DNA of 64,000 bases. It comes from Rhizobium acidisoli (GTDB lineage: Bacteria; Pseudomonadota; Alphaproteobacteria; Rhizobiales; Rhizobiaceae). The DNA is taken from contig NZ_CP035002.1 of assembly GCF_002531755.2 (NCBI RefSeq), forward strand, positions 310,001 through 374,000, written 5' to 3'. The first letter of the stretch is position 1. Each line of letters starts with the position of its first letter. Under the pieces are notes generated by a model. It searched no databases and was not told where the DNA came from. It saw only the letters and a list, made by a program, of their open reading frames with translations. Positions 27,200 to 35,666 of this stretch are shown here, one piece after another. A program made the position numbers and the translations under genes.

Positions 27200-27979
27200 A
27201 TGAACGACAAGCCGAAGGATTGGAAGACTTACGACGAATTCGCCTATGGCATCGACACCAACCGGCTGCCGGCAACGGAGGCGCTAGCCGGCTCTGTCCA
27301 TAGGGTCAACTTCGACGATGGCCGTCGGCTCGAACTTTCCTTCGGCAAGGGTGAGGTCCGCTGGTCCGACGGCAAGGAAAGCGCGACCGACAGGGCTGAG
27401 GTGATCGAGGTCGGGTCGAATACCTATTTCGTCGAGATCGTCTTTGCCGGCCGGCCGCAGGAAGCCGAAACGCTGATCGTCAATGTTCAGACCCGCCGAG
27501 CGCTTTCGATCTATTCCATCGTCCGCGATGCGAAGGATGCCGTCGGCGAGCCGCAGGTGGCGCAGATCTTCCGGCCCGGCATCGTCGAGGGCGCCGCTGC
27601 CGGCGGGCCAGCGCCGGCCGAAAGCCGCGACCTCATCGGGCTCAGGGCGCATTTCACCTACAGCCCCAATCACGTCTACGAACACACGTACCTTTCCTCT
27701 GAGCGCTACGCCTGGCAGTGCTTGGTCGGTGTCCAGCGCGGCCATGGCGACGTCGATCTGACGACCACCTACAAATTCGACGAGAACCAGTACGTCTTCA
27801 CCTTCCGCGAGTTCAAAATCCCGGTCGCTTCCACCTTTTTCTATAATTTCGACGACATGCGCTCGACCGGCAAATTTCTCGGTATCGCCGGTGACGGACG
27901 CATACAGAACAGCCCGGCCGGCGCCTTCATCCGCAAGGCCTCGATGACCTATTACCTGCCGGGCCAGGAACCGGTGTGA
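27200..27979 (+). CDS. MoaF-like protein (molybdenum cofactor biosynthesis F family)
   Basis: A 259-residue protein of the MoaF family, a lipocalin-like double domain. The N-terminal half contains GKGEVRWSDG and the C-terminal half LRAHFTYSPNHVYEHTYLSSERYAWQCL followed by the TFREFKIPVASTFFYNFDDMRSTGKFLG block. The name comes from the Klebsiella monoamine regulon, where moaF lies with tyramine genes. A molybdenum role is not supported by biochemistry known to me. The association with aromatic amine or 4-HPA genes is repeated here. A GAGGAGG site precedes the ATG, 18 bp after the SDR stop. Binding of a small hydrophobic or aromatic ligand is plausible. Confidence 0.8.
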   Translation: MNDKPKDWKTYDEFAYGIDTNRLPATEALAGSVHRVNFDDGRRLELSFGKGEVRWSDGKESATDRAEVIEVGSNTYFVEIVFAGRPQEAETLIVNVQTRRALSIYSIVRDAKDAVGEPQVAQIFRPGIVEGAAAGGPAPAESRDLIGLRAHFTYSPNHVYEHTYLSSERYAWQCLVGVQRGHGDVDLTTTYKFDENQYVFTFREFKIPVASTFFYNFDDMRSTGKFLGIAGDGRIQNSPAGAFIRKASMTYYLPGQEPV

Positions 27980-27989
27980 GGACAAGACA

Positions 27990-28379
27990 ATGAAAAGAGC
28001 TTTCGACATCGTAAAGGCGCATTACGACGCCAACGACCGCCGCGATATCAACGGCATGCTGGCCGACATCGCATCCGACTGCCGCTGGACCGAAATGGAC
28101 GGCTTTCCCTGCGCCGGCACTTATGTCGGTCCGCAGGAAGTCTGCAAGAATGTCTTCCAGGCGCTCGGCGAGACATTCGACGGCTATACCTTCAAGCTGG
28201 AGCGCCTCCTCGATGCCGGCGACGACGTCATCGCCATCGGTGACTATAGCGGCACCCACCGGCAGACCGGCAAATCCTTCAAGGCCCGCGTCATCCATGC
28301 TTGGCGCGTGGCGGACGGCAAGATCCGGCGCTTCGAGCAGTTTACCGATACGCTGCGCGTCGCTGAATCGATGCGATAG
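27990..28379 (+). CDS. NTF2-like (SnoaL) superfamily protein
   Basis: A 129-residue cone-shaped alpha+beta barrel protein of the SnoaL-like group. It starts with helices ending in YDANDRRDINGMLADIASDCRWTEMDGFPCAGTYVG, then FKLERLLDAGDDVIAIGDYSGT and FKARVIHAWRVADGKIRRFEQFTDT, which is the standard strand order. Such proteins are small isomerases, hydrolases or binding proteins, and the fold alone does not tell which. It ends the plus-strand run 10 bp after the MoaF-like gene and converges on an AraC gene across a strong hairpin. Confidence 0.82.
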   Translation: MKRAFDIVKAHYDANDRRDINGMLADIASDCRWTEMDGFPCAGTYVGPQEVCKNVFQALGETFDGYTFKLERLLDAGDDVIAIGDYSGTHRQTGKSFKARVIHAWRVADGKIRRFEQFTDTLRVAESMR

Positions 28380-28385
28380 AATCCG

Positions 28386-28412
28386 GGCGGCCCGGCGCAA
28401 AGCCGGGCCGCC
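28386..28412. terminator. Bidirectional hairpin between convergent genes
   Basis: A perfect 11-bp GC-rich stem (GGCGGCCCGGC / GCCGGGCCGCC) with a 5-nt loop fills the 33-bp space between the NTF2-like stop and the AraC stop. It lacks a T-tract on either side, but its place between converging transcripts suggests that it ends both or protects their 3-prime ends. Confidence 0.6.
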
Positions 28413-29354
28413 TCAGGAAAGCGCGGCCTTGCGCCATTGCGACGGCGAGACAGCGTAGCGGGCGCGGAAAGCCCGCGAAAAATGCGCGCTGGAGGAAAAG
28501 CCGAGCGCAAAGGCGATCCCCGATATTTCGCCGCTGTGGCCGCCGGCCTCGCGCAGCTTCGCCGCGGCCCGTTGCAGCCGCAGGTCCCAGATATAGTCGG
28601 AGGGCGTCAGCCGCTCGGCCTCGAATGCGCGATAGATGTAACGCACCGAGCAGCCCATGCGCCGCGCGATCATGGCGATGGTGAGATCCGGCCGGTCGAT
28701 ATTTCGGGCGATGAAGTCCTTGATGCGCGCCAGCAACAGGTCAAGCGGGTTGACGACCTGTCCGGCCGGACCTTCGCCGATCATGGTGCGGACGAGGTCG
28801 ATCATGGTCTGGCCGACGCTTGAGCGCCGCGCCGCATCCAGATGGCCGATCTCATACATGGTCGATTCCATCAGCGACAACAGAATGCGGCACATGCCGT
28901 CATGCTCGGCATGCGCGCTGAAGGGTGCCGCCAGCCGTTCGACGGCGGCCTCCGGCAATGCCTGCCGCGGCAGTTGCAATAGCAGCTGGCGAACCGGCGT
29001 ACTGTTTGTCAGCACATAGGGCCGGCGCGGATCATAGATCACAAGCGCATTGCTGGAGACCGGCGCGTGCAAGCCACCCTGGGTGATCGAGGCGCTGCCT
29101 TCGGTCTGCAGGATCAGCTTGATCGCGTCGGGATCGTCGGGCCCCGCCGTCACCCGCTCGCCGAAAACCACATGCCGGTCGGCTTCGAGCCGCGTCAGCC
29201 GGCAGGCTCCCAGCATGGCCGAGAGCATCGAACTCTTCTCCTCGTCGGCCGCAGTGAAATCGAGCCTGACATTGCCGAACAGCGCGCGGGCAAGCCCGGC
29301 GAATTCCTGGCCCCGAGCCGTCTCGATAGGGCGGTAATCAGCGGAAAAACGCAT
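28413..29354 (-). CDS. AraC-family regulator (FeaR-like, AraC-binding-like N-domain)
   Basis: A 313-residue regulator with an N-terminal domain of the FeaR type (ADYRPIETARGQEFAGLARALFGNVRLDF and a DDPDAIKLILQTEGSASITQGG segment) and a C-terminal AraC domain at about 205-310 (TIAMIARRMGCSVRYIYRAFEAE, ISGIAFALGFSSSAHFSRAFRARYAVSPSQWR). The start follows GAGGAGG. It is the last gene of the minus-strand run that contains the branched-chain-type ABC importer, 15 bp after the LivF-like gene. A second regulator of the same type sits at the other end of that run. Confidence 0.87.
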   Translation of the reverse strand: MRFSADYRPIETARGQEFAGLARALFGNVRLDFTAADEEKSSMLSAMLGACRLTRLEADRHVVFGERVTAGPDDPDAIKLILQTEGSASITQGGLHAPVSSNALVIYDPRRPYVLTNSTPVRQLLLQLPRQALPEAAVERLAAPFSAHAEHDGMCRILLSLMESTMYEIGHLDAARRSSVGQTMIDLVRTMIGEGPAGQVVNPLDLLLARIKDFIARNIDRPDLTIAMIARRMGCSVRYIYRAFEAERLTPSDYIWDLRLQRAAAKLREAGGHSGEISGIAFALGFSSSAHFSRAFRARYAVSPSQWRKAALS

Positions 29355-29369
29355 GACATCCTCCTCGCT

Positions 29370-30086
29370 TCAGCTCGCCAGATAGGCGCCGTGGAGAATG
29401 TCCGGCTGCCCTTTCAGCGTCGCGGCGGGACCGTCGAAGACGAGGCGGCCGCGCTCCAGCACGAGAGCCTTATCGGCAAGATCCAGCGCCAGATTGGCGA
29501 ATTGCTCGATCAGCAGCACGCCGATGCCGCCGGCAGCGGCAATCTTCAGCGCCTCGGCCAGACGCTTGACCACGGCAGGCGCCAAGCCGAGCGAAAGCTC
29601 GTCGACGATCATGAAACGCGGCTTTGCGACGAAAGCCTGTGCCATCGCCACCATCTGCTTCTGACCGCCGGAAAGATCGGAAGCCGACTGACGCCGGCGC
29701 TCGGCAAGCTCGGGAAAGATCTCATAGGCGCGCTCCAGCCCCTGCCGGCGCGCCGTTGCCGAAGGATCGAGCGCGGCGACGAGGATATTGTCCTCCACCG
29801 ACAATTGCCCGAGCACGCGGTGCCCTTCCGGAACGAGCGCAAGGCCTGCCCGGCGAATGCGGTCGGGCACAAATCCTTCGAGCGCGACATCGCCCAGACG
29901 CACCGCTCCGCCGCGCGGCAGAACACCCGCCATGGCCATGACCGTGCTCGATTTCCCCGCTCCGTTGGCGCCGAGCAGGGTCGTCACCTTGCCGGCCGCG
30001 ACCGAAAAGGAAATGTCGTGGATGACGCGTTTGCCGCCGCGTTCGACGACGAGGTTTTCGACGCGGACCTCGGAATTCCCGCTCAT
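29370..30086 (-). CDS. ABC transporter ATP-binding protein (LivF type)
   Basis: A 238-residue nucleotide-binding subunit of a hydrophobic/branched-chain-type importer. Walker A is GANGAGKSS near residue 38, the signature DLSGGQKQMVAMAQ and Walker B RFMIVDELSLGLAP follow, with the LivF-type LIEQFANLALDLADKALVLERGR region. In Walker B the usual Glu is present (VDELS), as is common in LivF. It pairs with the LivG-type protein encoded immediately upstream (1-bp gap). The importer serves the GMC/ALDH genes of the same run, so an aromatic or hydrophobic substrate is more likely than leucine. Confidence 0.9.
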   Translation of the reverse strand: MSGNSEVRVENLVVERGGKRVIHDISFSVAAGKVTTLLGANGAGKSSTVMAMAGVLPRGGAVRLGDVALEGFVPDRIRRAGLALVPEGHRVLGQLSVEDNILVAALDPSATARRQGLERAYEIFPELAERRRQSASDLSGGQKQMVAMAQAFVAKPRFMIVDELSLGLAPAVVKRLAEALKIAAAGGIGVLLIEQFANLALDLADKALVLERGRLVFDGPAATLKGQPDILHGAYLAS

Positions 30087-30087
30087 C

Positions 30088-30792
30088 TCAGAACTCCCCT
30101 AGATAGGCGCGCCGCACGTTCGGATCGGCGAGCACGGCCTGCGTCGGGCCGAGGGCCAGGAGCTTGCCGTAGTCGAGCACCATGGTTTCGCTGCACATGG
30201 AGCGGATAAGGTCGACGTCGTGATCGATGACCAGAACCTGCGCCCGGAATTCCGCGGGGATGCGCAGCACCAGCTCGCGAAACGCCTTTCCCTCCTCCTC
30301 GGTCAGGCCGGCGGCCGGCTCGTCCAGCAGGATCAACTTCGGCTCGCCGACGACACATTTCGCCAGTTCGACCAGGCGGCGCTGGAAGAGATTGAGCGAT
30401 TGCCCCAGTCGGTCGGCAGCGGCGCTGAGACCGACGAAGGAAAGCGCCTCGTCCACGGCTTCGGAGCGATGCGGCGCGCCAACCACATGATCGGCGATCG
30501 CCGCGATATTGCCGGCGACGGTCAGGTCCTCGACCACCTGTTCGGTCTGGAACGAGCGGCGCAGGCCGGCGCGCACGCGCTGCAGCGGCGTCATCGGCAA
30601 CAGCGCCTGAGCACCGAGCGACACAGTCCCCTGAACCGGCCTGATGAAACCGGAGAGCACGTTGAGCAACGTCGTCTTGCCGGCTCCATTCGGGCCGATG
30701 AGGCCCGCGACCGGTGCGGTGAGCACGGCGCTGAGCTCGTTGATCGGCTTCACACCACCGAACTGGACGACGAGATTGTCGATGGTGATCAT
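30088..30792 (-). CDS. ABC transporter ATP-binding protein (LivG type)
   Basis: A 234-residue ATPase subunit with Walker A GPNGAGKTT near 37-45, Walker B LILLDEPAAGLTEEE and the LivG-typical C-terminal VIDHDVDLIRSMCSETMVLDYGKLLALG. The signature region is less canonical (SLNLFQRRLVELAK rather than LSGGQ), which is worth noting because LivG proteins usually keep LSYGQQR. It overlaps the permease gene upstream (ATGA) and is followed by the LivF-type gene, so all four membrane and ATPase subunits are translationally linked. Confidence 0.88.
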   Translation of the reverse strand: MITIDNLVVQFGGVKPINELSAVLTAPVAGLIGPNGAGKTTLLNVLSGFIRPVQGTVSLGAQALLPMTPLQRVRAGLRRSFQTEQVVEDLTVAGNIAAIADHVVGAPHRSEAVDEALSFVGLSAAADRLGQSLNLFQRRLVELAKCVVGEPKLILLDEPAAGLTEEEGKAFRELVLRIPAEFRAQVLVIDHDVDLIRSMCSETMVLDYGKLLALGPTQAVLADPNVRRAYLGEF

Positions 30793-31826
30793 CGTGCCCT
30801 CCCCCTTGATAGGCCGCTGTTCAGACGGGCGAGCAGAGCTGCGATCTGGCCGGCTATGCCGGTCGGCGCCGTTGCCAGCGCATGGAACAGGGCGACGCCG
30901 AAAATGCCGATCGTGACATAACCATCGATACCGAGATCGGTCAGCAGCGCCGGCACCGCGCGCAGCAGAAGCCCGGCGATCAGCGCGCCATACCAGTTGA
31001 AGACACCGCCGACGATGGCGAGCGCGAAGAGGTTGAGGCTCTCAAAGGCGCCGAAGGCGCGCCCGTCGAGCTGGCCGACATTGCCGGCCAGCAGCCCGCC
31101 GGCAAGGCCGGCGAGCAGGCCGCTGAGCGCAAAAGCCCAGGCCTTGTAGATGAGAACGTTGACGCCGCTCGCGACTGCGACAGTCTCGCCCTTGCGGATC
31201 AGCGCCCAGGCCCTGCCGGGACGCGCAAGCTTATGCCATTGCGCGATCAAAAGACCGATCGCCGCTGCCGCGCAGACATAGAGGAAATAGGCAATCTCGC
31301 CGTCGGCCATGGCAGGCCTCGCCAGCATTTCGCGTCCGGAGCCGTCCGCCCGACCGAGAAAACCAGGACCGCCATCAGGAAAACCCCAAGCGCTGATGAT
31401 GATCTGGAAGCCGCCGGCGAGCATCAGGGTGACGAGCGCGAGGTAGAGACCACGCAGCCGCAAGGCCGGCACGCCGAAGGCGAGCCCGACCGCGGAGGCG
31501 ACGATGCCGCCGGCAAGCAGGCTGACCTCGAAGGGCGGATGAAAGGCGTGACCGATGCGCAGCGTTACCCAGCCGCCGACGCCGACGAGGGCGAACTGGC
31601 AGAGCGAAACCAGGCCGAGCTGACCGTAGAGAATGGCAAGACCGGCAACCGACAGCGACAGCGCGACGGCCGATGTTGCCGCCGAAAGCCAGAAGGAATT
31701 GGCGAGAAAAGCGACCACGGCTGCGAAGAGCGTCATTGCCACGGGGACATGCAGAAGCTGCTTCGGCAAGCGGATCATCGGCGGGCCTTCGGTCTTGGAG
31801 GCGATCGTTTGCGGCTGAACGCTCAT
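30789..31826 (-). CDS. ABC transporter permease (LivM type)
   Basis: A 345-residue inner-membrane permease with about ten hydrophobic segments and the LivM motif GLAGGLLAGNVGQLDGRAFGAFESLNLFALAIVGGVFNWYGALIAGLLLRAVP in its second half. A short charged N-terminal extension precedes the first membrane segment. Start and stop overlap the neighbouring permease and ATPase genes by four bases each (ATGA), which indicates strict co-translation. It forms the channel with the LivH-type subunit. Confidence 0.88.
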   Translation of the reverse strand: MSVQPQTIASKTEGPPMIRLPKQLLHVPVAMTLFAAVVAFLANSFWLSAATSAVALSLSVAGLAILYGQLGLVSLCQFALVGVGGWVTLRIGHAFHPPFEVSLLAGGIVASAVGLAFGVPALRLRGLYLALVTLMLAGGFQIIISAWGFPDGGPGFLGRADGSGREMLARPAMADGEIAYFLYVCAAAAIGLLIAQWHKLARPGRAWALIRKGETVAVASGVNVLIYKAWAFALSGLLAGLAGGLLAGNVGQLDGRAFGAFESLNLFALAIVGGVFNWYGALIAGLLLRAVPALLTDLGIDGYVTIGIFGVALFHALATAPTGIAGQIAALLARLNSGLSRGRAR

Positions 31827-32689
31827 CGGTCTTTCAACGCGGCCTTCGCCGTGCCTCCCAGGATCGTGACAGCGGCAAGCGCGATGATGAAGGGGGCCGC
31901 CGCGCGATAGGGCGATATCCAGGCAATCGGCGTCAGTGCCGCCTCGGCGATGCCGATCAGAATGCCGGCAACCGCCGTTTCCCAGAGCGAGCGCAACTGG
32001 CCAAGGATCGCCGCGGCAATGGCCGGGATGACCAGCAGGGTCAAAAACGTGCCCTGCAGGCGCACAAGATCGGCAAGCAACAGGCCGGCCAGGCCTGAGA
32101 AGATACCGGTGATGATCCAGGCGGCCGTCTCGGTATGGAGGACGCGTACGCCGAGCACAGCGCTGAGATCGCGATCATTGGCAAGTGCGCGCATGTCGAG
32201 GCCAAGCCGCGTGCGAGAAAGCAGCAAGGTGATCGCGACGACCATGGCGACGGCAAGAAGAAGGGCGATGATACGGGTGTAGGTGAGGCGCACGGCAAAG
32301 AGCGACACAAACATCTGGTCGGTCGGAAATTGCAGGCGGCGCGGAAGCTCGGCCCAGGTGACGCCCATGACCGCGATCAGGACGAGCGCCGGCGCTAGCG
32401 TGCCGACGGCGCGCACGACGGTGTCGCGATGCGACAGCATCGGCGCGAAGACCCGGCCATAGAGGAAACTGATCGCCGTCGAGACGGCAACGGCGACAAG
32501 GATGGCGACGCCGAGCGGCATCTTCCATTCGAGCAGCTGCCAGGCGCAATGTGCGCCGATCGCGCCGAAGGCGCCGAAAGCGAAATTGAGAACACCGGTC
32601 GCGCGAAACAGCACGACGAGGCCGACGCCCGACAGGGCATAGACCGCTCCGATCCCGAGCCCCGAAATGATGAAAGGAAGAATGTTCAT
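31823..32689 (-). CDS. ABC transporter permease (LivH type)
   Basis: A 288-residue permease with about eight membrane segments, starting NILPFIISGLGIGAVYALSGVGLVVLFRATGVLNFAFG, which is the LivH-type N-terminus. The ATG at 32689 is chosen because AGAGGA lies six bases upstream; a start 24 bp earlier would place that site inside the gene. It lies 66 bp downstream of the binding-protein gene, separated by a strong hairpin, and overlaps the LivM gene. Confidence 0.88.
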   Translation of the reverse strand: MNILPFIISGLGIGAVYALSGVGLVVLFRATGVLNFAFGAFGAIGAHCAWQLLEWKMPLGVAILVAVAVSTAISFLYGRVFAPMLSHRDTVVRAVGTLAPALVLIAVMGVTWAELPRRLQFPTDQMFVSLFAVRLTYTRIIALLLAVAMVVAITLLLSRTRLGLDMRALANDRDLSAVLGVRVLHTETAAWIITGIFSGLAGLLLADLVRLQGTFLTLLVIPAIAAAILGQLRSLWETAVAGILIGIAEAALTPIAWISPYRAAAPFIIALAAVTILGGTAKAALKDR

Positions 32690-32710
32690 GGGCGATCCTC
32701 TGGGACTTAT

Positions 32711-32740
32711 CATGCTCCGCGGGTGATGCCGCGGAGCATG
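32711..32740 (-). other. Intercistronic hairpin after the binding-protein gene
   Basis: A perfect 12-bp inverted repeat (CATGCTCCGCGG / CCGCGGAGCATG) with a 6-nt loop lies between the binding-protein stop and the LivH start. There is no T-tract. Hairpins in this place usually stabilise the abundant binding-protein message and lower expression of the membrane subunits. Confidence 0.65.
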
Positions 32741-32755
32741 ATGGCAGACGCAGGC

Positions 32756-34009
32756 TCAGTTGAGACCGGCGGACTTTTCGAAGGCGCGGATGTCCTTCAG
32801 CTCAGGATCCGGCGACGGCGCGCAGTCGGAGACGACTTTCCACTTGCCGCCCTCGCTGACGGCCATGCGCGTCGTCGAATTGGCGTTGTGGCGGGTCTGG
32901 CCGTCACCGAAATACCAGGGCGCGCAGAAGATATCGCTCTTGAAGCCCTTGATCCCCCGCACGGCGGCCGAAGCCGTCTCGCGATTGATGTTGGCGGGAT
33001 CGAGCGTCATCAGCGCCGTTTCGGCAATCCGTGCCGCGAGATAGCCGGCCTGGGCGAAGGTATCGCGCGGATCCGATTTCTGGCCGTACTGATCCATGAC
33101 GGCGAGCCAGTTCTGATTGTCGGGCGTCGTCGCTTCGAGATCGTTGAATTCCATGTTGACGATGAAATTGCCGTCCCAGCCGCCGCCGATCGTGCCGGGA
33201 ACCGAGAGATCATAGGCGGAGGCGGCGCTGAGGAACTTGATGCTCTGGTTCAGCCCCTGTTCTTCGGCGGCGGTCAAGAGCGGCACGGTGACGCCCTTGG
33301 GCAGGCCGAGGATGATCACATCCGGCTTGGAAGCCGCGGCCTGCAGGATGGTCGATGTGGAATCGGCGGTGCCGGGATCCATCAGGATTCTGTCGGCCTT
33401 CAGGCCCTTCTCCTTGGCAAGCTGGATGATCCCGTCGCAGGACCAGGTTCCGACATTCGGAATGTTCGGGCCGATGCAGACGACCGACTTGGCATTGAGC
33501 TGATCGAGCGCATAGCCCATGGCGCCGAGCATCGAGACGCGCGGACCGGCATTGGTGGGCGCGTAATTTGCCGCGAAGAAGCATTCGCGGGGGACGCCGA
33601 CGCCGGCGACGACGAGAATGCCGGATTTCTTGTAGAAATCGGCATTGGCGCCGCATTCGACGAAACTCGAATTGCCGACCATCAGCACGGCCTTCTCGTC
33701 ATTGACGAGCTTGGCCGCAAGCTGCGCGGCGATCTCCGGATTCCACTGGTCGTCCTCGACCAGATATTTGACCGGTCGCCCCTTGATGCCGCCATTGGCA
33801 TTGAGGCAGTCGAAATAAGCCTTGGCAGCCTTGGTCGAATTCGAGAAATCGTCCGGCCCGGTCTTGCCGGTGATGGCGCCGATCACGATCGGCTCGCCGG
33901 TTGCCGGCTTGCCGCTATTGTCGCCGCAGGATGCGGCGGCATGGGCGCTGAACGCCGAAACGAGCGTCAGAAAAAGGCCGATTGCCAGCCCTCTTGGATT
34001 TATAGGCAT
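32756..34009 (-). CDS. ABC transporter substrate-binding protein (branched-chain type)
   Basis: A 417-residue periplasmic binding protein with a signal peptide over about residues 1-25 (ending AHAAASCGD) and the type I periplasmic fold. The N-terminal PIVIGAITGKTGPDDFSNSTKAAKAYFDCLNANGGIKGRPVKYLVEDDQWNPE pattern is that of LivJ-like proteins. It has several cysteines (SCGD, FDCL, VECGA, ECFF, VVCIG, SCDG, FCAP, SDCAP), more than usual for this family, which could form disulfides. The ligand is not predictable; the GMC oxidoreductase and ALDH genes just upstream suggest an alcohol or aromatic compound. Confidence 0.88.
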   Translation of the reverse strand: MPINPRGLAIGLFLTLVSAFSAHAAASCGDNSGKPATGEPIVIGAITGKTGPDDFSNSTKAAKAYFDCLNANGGIKGRPVKYLVEDDQWNPEIAAQLAAKLVNDEKAVLMVGNSSFVECGANADFYKKSGILVVAGVGVPRECFFAANYAPTNAGPRVSMLGAMGYALDQLNAKSVVCIGPNIPNVGTWSCDGIIQLAKEKGLKADRILMDPGTADSTSTILQAAASKPDVIILGLPKGVTVPLLTAAEEQGLNQSIKFLSAASAYDLSVPGTIGGGWDGNFIVNMEFNDLEATTPDNQNWLAVMDQYGQKSDPRDTFAQAGYLAARIAETALMTLDPANINRETASAAVRGIKGFKSDIFCAPWYFGDGQTRHNANSTTRMAVSEGGKWKVVSDCAPSPDPELKDIRAFEKSAGLN

Positions 34010-34054
34010 TGTCTCCTCCAGTTGTTGCCCCGCTCCCCACGGGGTAGTGCGATC

Positions 34055-34083
34055 GGCGATTTCGGGCTCAGCCGGAAATCGCC
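34055..34083 (-). other. Hairpin spanning the end of the GMC gene
   Basis: GGCGATTTC and GAAATCGCC form a 9-bp stem with an 11-nt loop, overlapping the last codons of the GMC gene. No T-tract follows. It may be an attenuator or processing signal between the enzyme genes and the importer genes. Confidence 0.4.
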
Positions 34084-35663
34084 TTTCCCGTCATGAATGC
34101 GGCAGCCTTTGCTGCAATCATCATCGTCGGCGCGTTGGTATTGCCCGACACCAGCGTCGGCATCACCGAGGCGTCGCAGATACGCAGCCCCTCGACGCCG
34201 CGCACCTTGAGATCCGATCCGACGACCGCCATGCGATCATCAGCGCGGCCCATGCGCGCCGTTCCCGCCGGATGGAAGACGGTCTTGGCCGATTGCCTGA
34301 TGTAGTCGCGCAGGGCCTCCGGATCTTTCTCGACGCCGGGTTTCGGCAGCACGCGGCGCTTGACCAGCTTGGCGAGCGCCGGGGCATCGAGGATGCGGAT
34401 TGCCGTTTCGACACCGCGCACCAGTGTCTCGATATCGGCGGGATCAGACAGCAGATTGGCGTTGAAATCGGTCTGCTCCCTGGGATCGGCGCTTTTCAGC
34501 CTGATCCAGCCGCGCGACCGCGGCCGGAGGTAACACGGCCCGATGCTGAGGCCGTGGCCGGGCTCCGCTTCGCGGTCGACGAAGCCGATCAGCACCGGCA
34601 GCACATGGAACTGCACATCCGGCTGGCCGGTGCCTGCGGTATCGACGAAGCCGCCGCATTCGACGACGTTGGACGACAGCAGCCCGCGATGCGAGGTGAG
34701 ATAGCGCAGCATATGGCCGGCGGCCCGCAGGCCCCTGTCGTGGCCGAGGATCGAGATCGGCTCGCGCGTCTCGCCTTGTACCGGCACTTCGAGATGATCC
34801 TGATAATTGGCGCCGACCCCCGGCAGATCGGCGATCACCGGGATGCCCAGCGCGGCAAGATGCGCACCATCGCCGATCCCCGACAATTGCAGGATCTTCG
34901 GCGTGGCGATGGCGCCTGCGGTGAGCGCGATTTCGCGCGACGCCCTGAAGGTCGCACCATCGAGCAGTTCCACGCCGGTCGCCCTCTGCCCCTCGAACAG
35001 CAGGCGCGCCACCTTGCGCTCGGTCAGCACGGTGAGATTCGGCCGCTTCTCCGCCTCGCGCAGAAAGGCCTGGGCTGAGCTCCAGCGCCGGCCGCCGTGG
35101 GTGGTGCTCTGATAAAAGCCGACGCCCGCCTGATCGGCGCCGTTGAAATCGTCATTATGGGGAATGCCGATTTCGGTCGCCGCCTGGACGAAGGCCTCGC
35201 TCAGCGGATGCCGATGGCGGGGATCGGAGACGTGCAGGCCGCCCTTCTTGCCGTGGAATTGGCCGTTCAGCCGCTCATTGTGCTCCAGCGAGCGGAAGGC
35301 CGGAAGCACATCGTCATAGGACCAGCCCTCGCAGCCCATCTGCGACCAGGTGTCGTAGTCATTGCGATGGCCGCGAATATAGATCATCGCATTGACCGAG
35401 CTGCCGCCGCCGAGCACATTGCCCTGCGGCACGATGCTCGGCCGGCCGTTCAGGCCTTTGTCCGGGTTCGATGCATAGGGATGGATATCGATCCCCTTGC
35501 CCAGCACCTTGAAAAAGGTCGCGGGGATATGGATCCACGGATCGGCGTCGCGGCGGCCGGATTCGATCAGGAGCACCTTGTGCGCTGGGTTTTCCGACAG
35601 GCGGTTGGCCAGCACGCAGCCCGAGGATCCGCCACCGACGATGATGTAATCGTAAGTCGTCAT
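34068..35663 (-). CDS. GMC-family FAD-dependent alcohol oxidoreductase
   Basis: A 531-residue glucose-methanol-choline family flavoenzyme. The FAD-binding GxGxxG is in DYIIVGGGSSGCVLANRLSE at the N-terminus, GMC signature 1 is PQGNVLGGGSSVNAMIYIRGHRNDYD, signature 2 AGAIATPKILQLSGIGD, and the catalytic His is in HPAGTARMG near the C-terminus. It belongs to the choline-dehydrogenase-like group that oxidises primary alcohols to aldehydes. The adjacent aldehyde dehydrogenase (3 bp upstream on the same strand) would take the product to the acid. In this neighbourhood an aryl-ethanol such as tyrosol giving 4-HPA is an attractive but untested substrate. Confidence 0.9.
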   Translation of the reverse strand: MTTYDYIIVGGGSSGCVLANRLSENPAHKVLLIESGRRDADPWIHIPATFFKVLGKGIDIHPYASNPDKGLNGRPSIVPQGNVLGGGSSVNAMIYIRGHRNDYDTWSQMGCEGWSYDDVLPAFRSLEHNERLNGQFHGKKGGLHVSDPRHRHPLSEAFVQAATEIGIPHNDDFNGADQAGVGFYQSTTHGGRRWSSAQAFLREAEKRPNLTVLTERKVARLLFEGQRATGVELLDGATFRASREIALTAGAIATPKILQLSGIGDGAHLAALGIPVIADLPGVGANYQDHLEVPVQGETREPISILGHDRGLRAAGHMLRYLTSHRGLLSSNVVECGGFVDTAGTGQPDVQFHVLPVLIGFVDREAEPGHGLSIGPCYLRPRSRGWIRLKSADPREQTDFNANLLSDPADIETLVRGVETAIRILDAPALAKLVKRRVLPKPGVEKDPEALRDYIRQSAKTVFHPAGTARMGRADDRMAVVGSDLKVRGVEGLRICDASVMPTLVSGNTNAPTMMIAAKAAAFMTGKAISG

Positions 35664-35666
35664 GGC

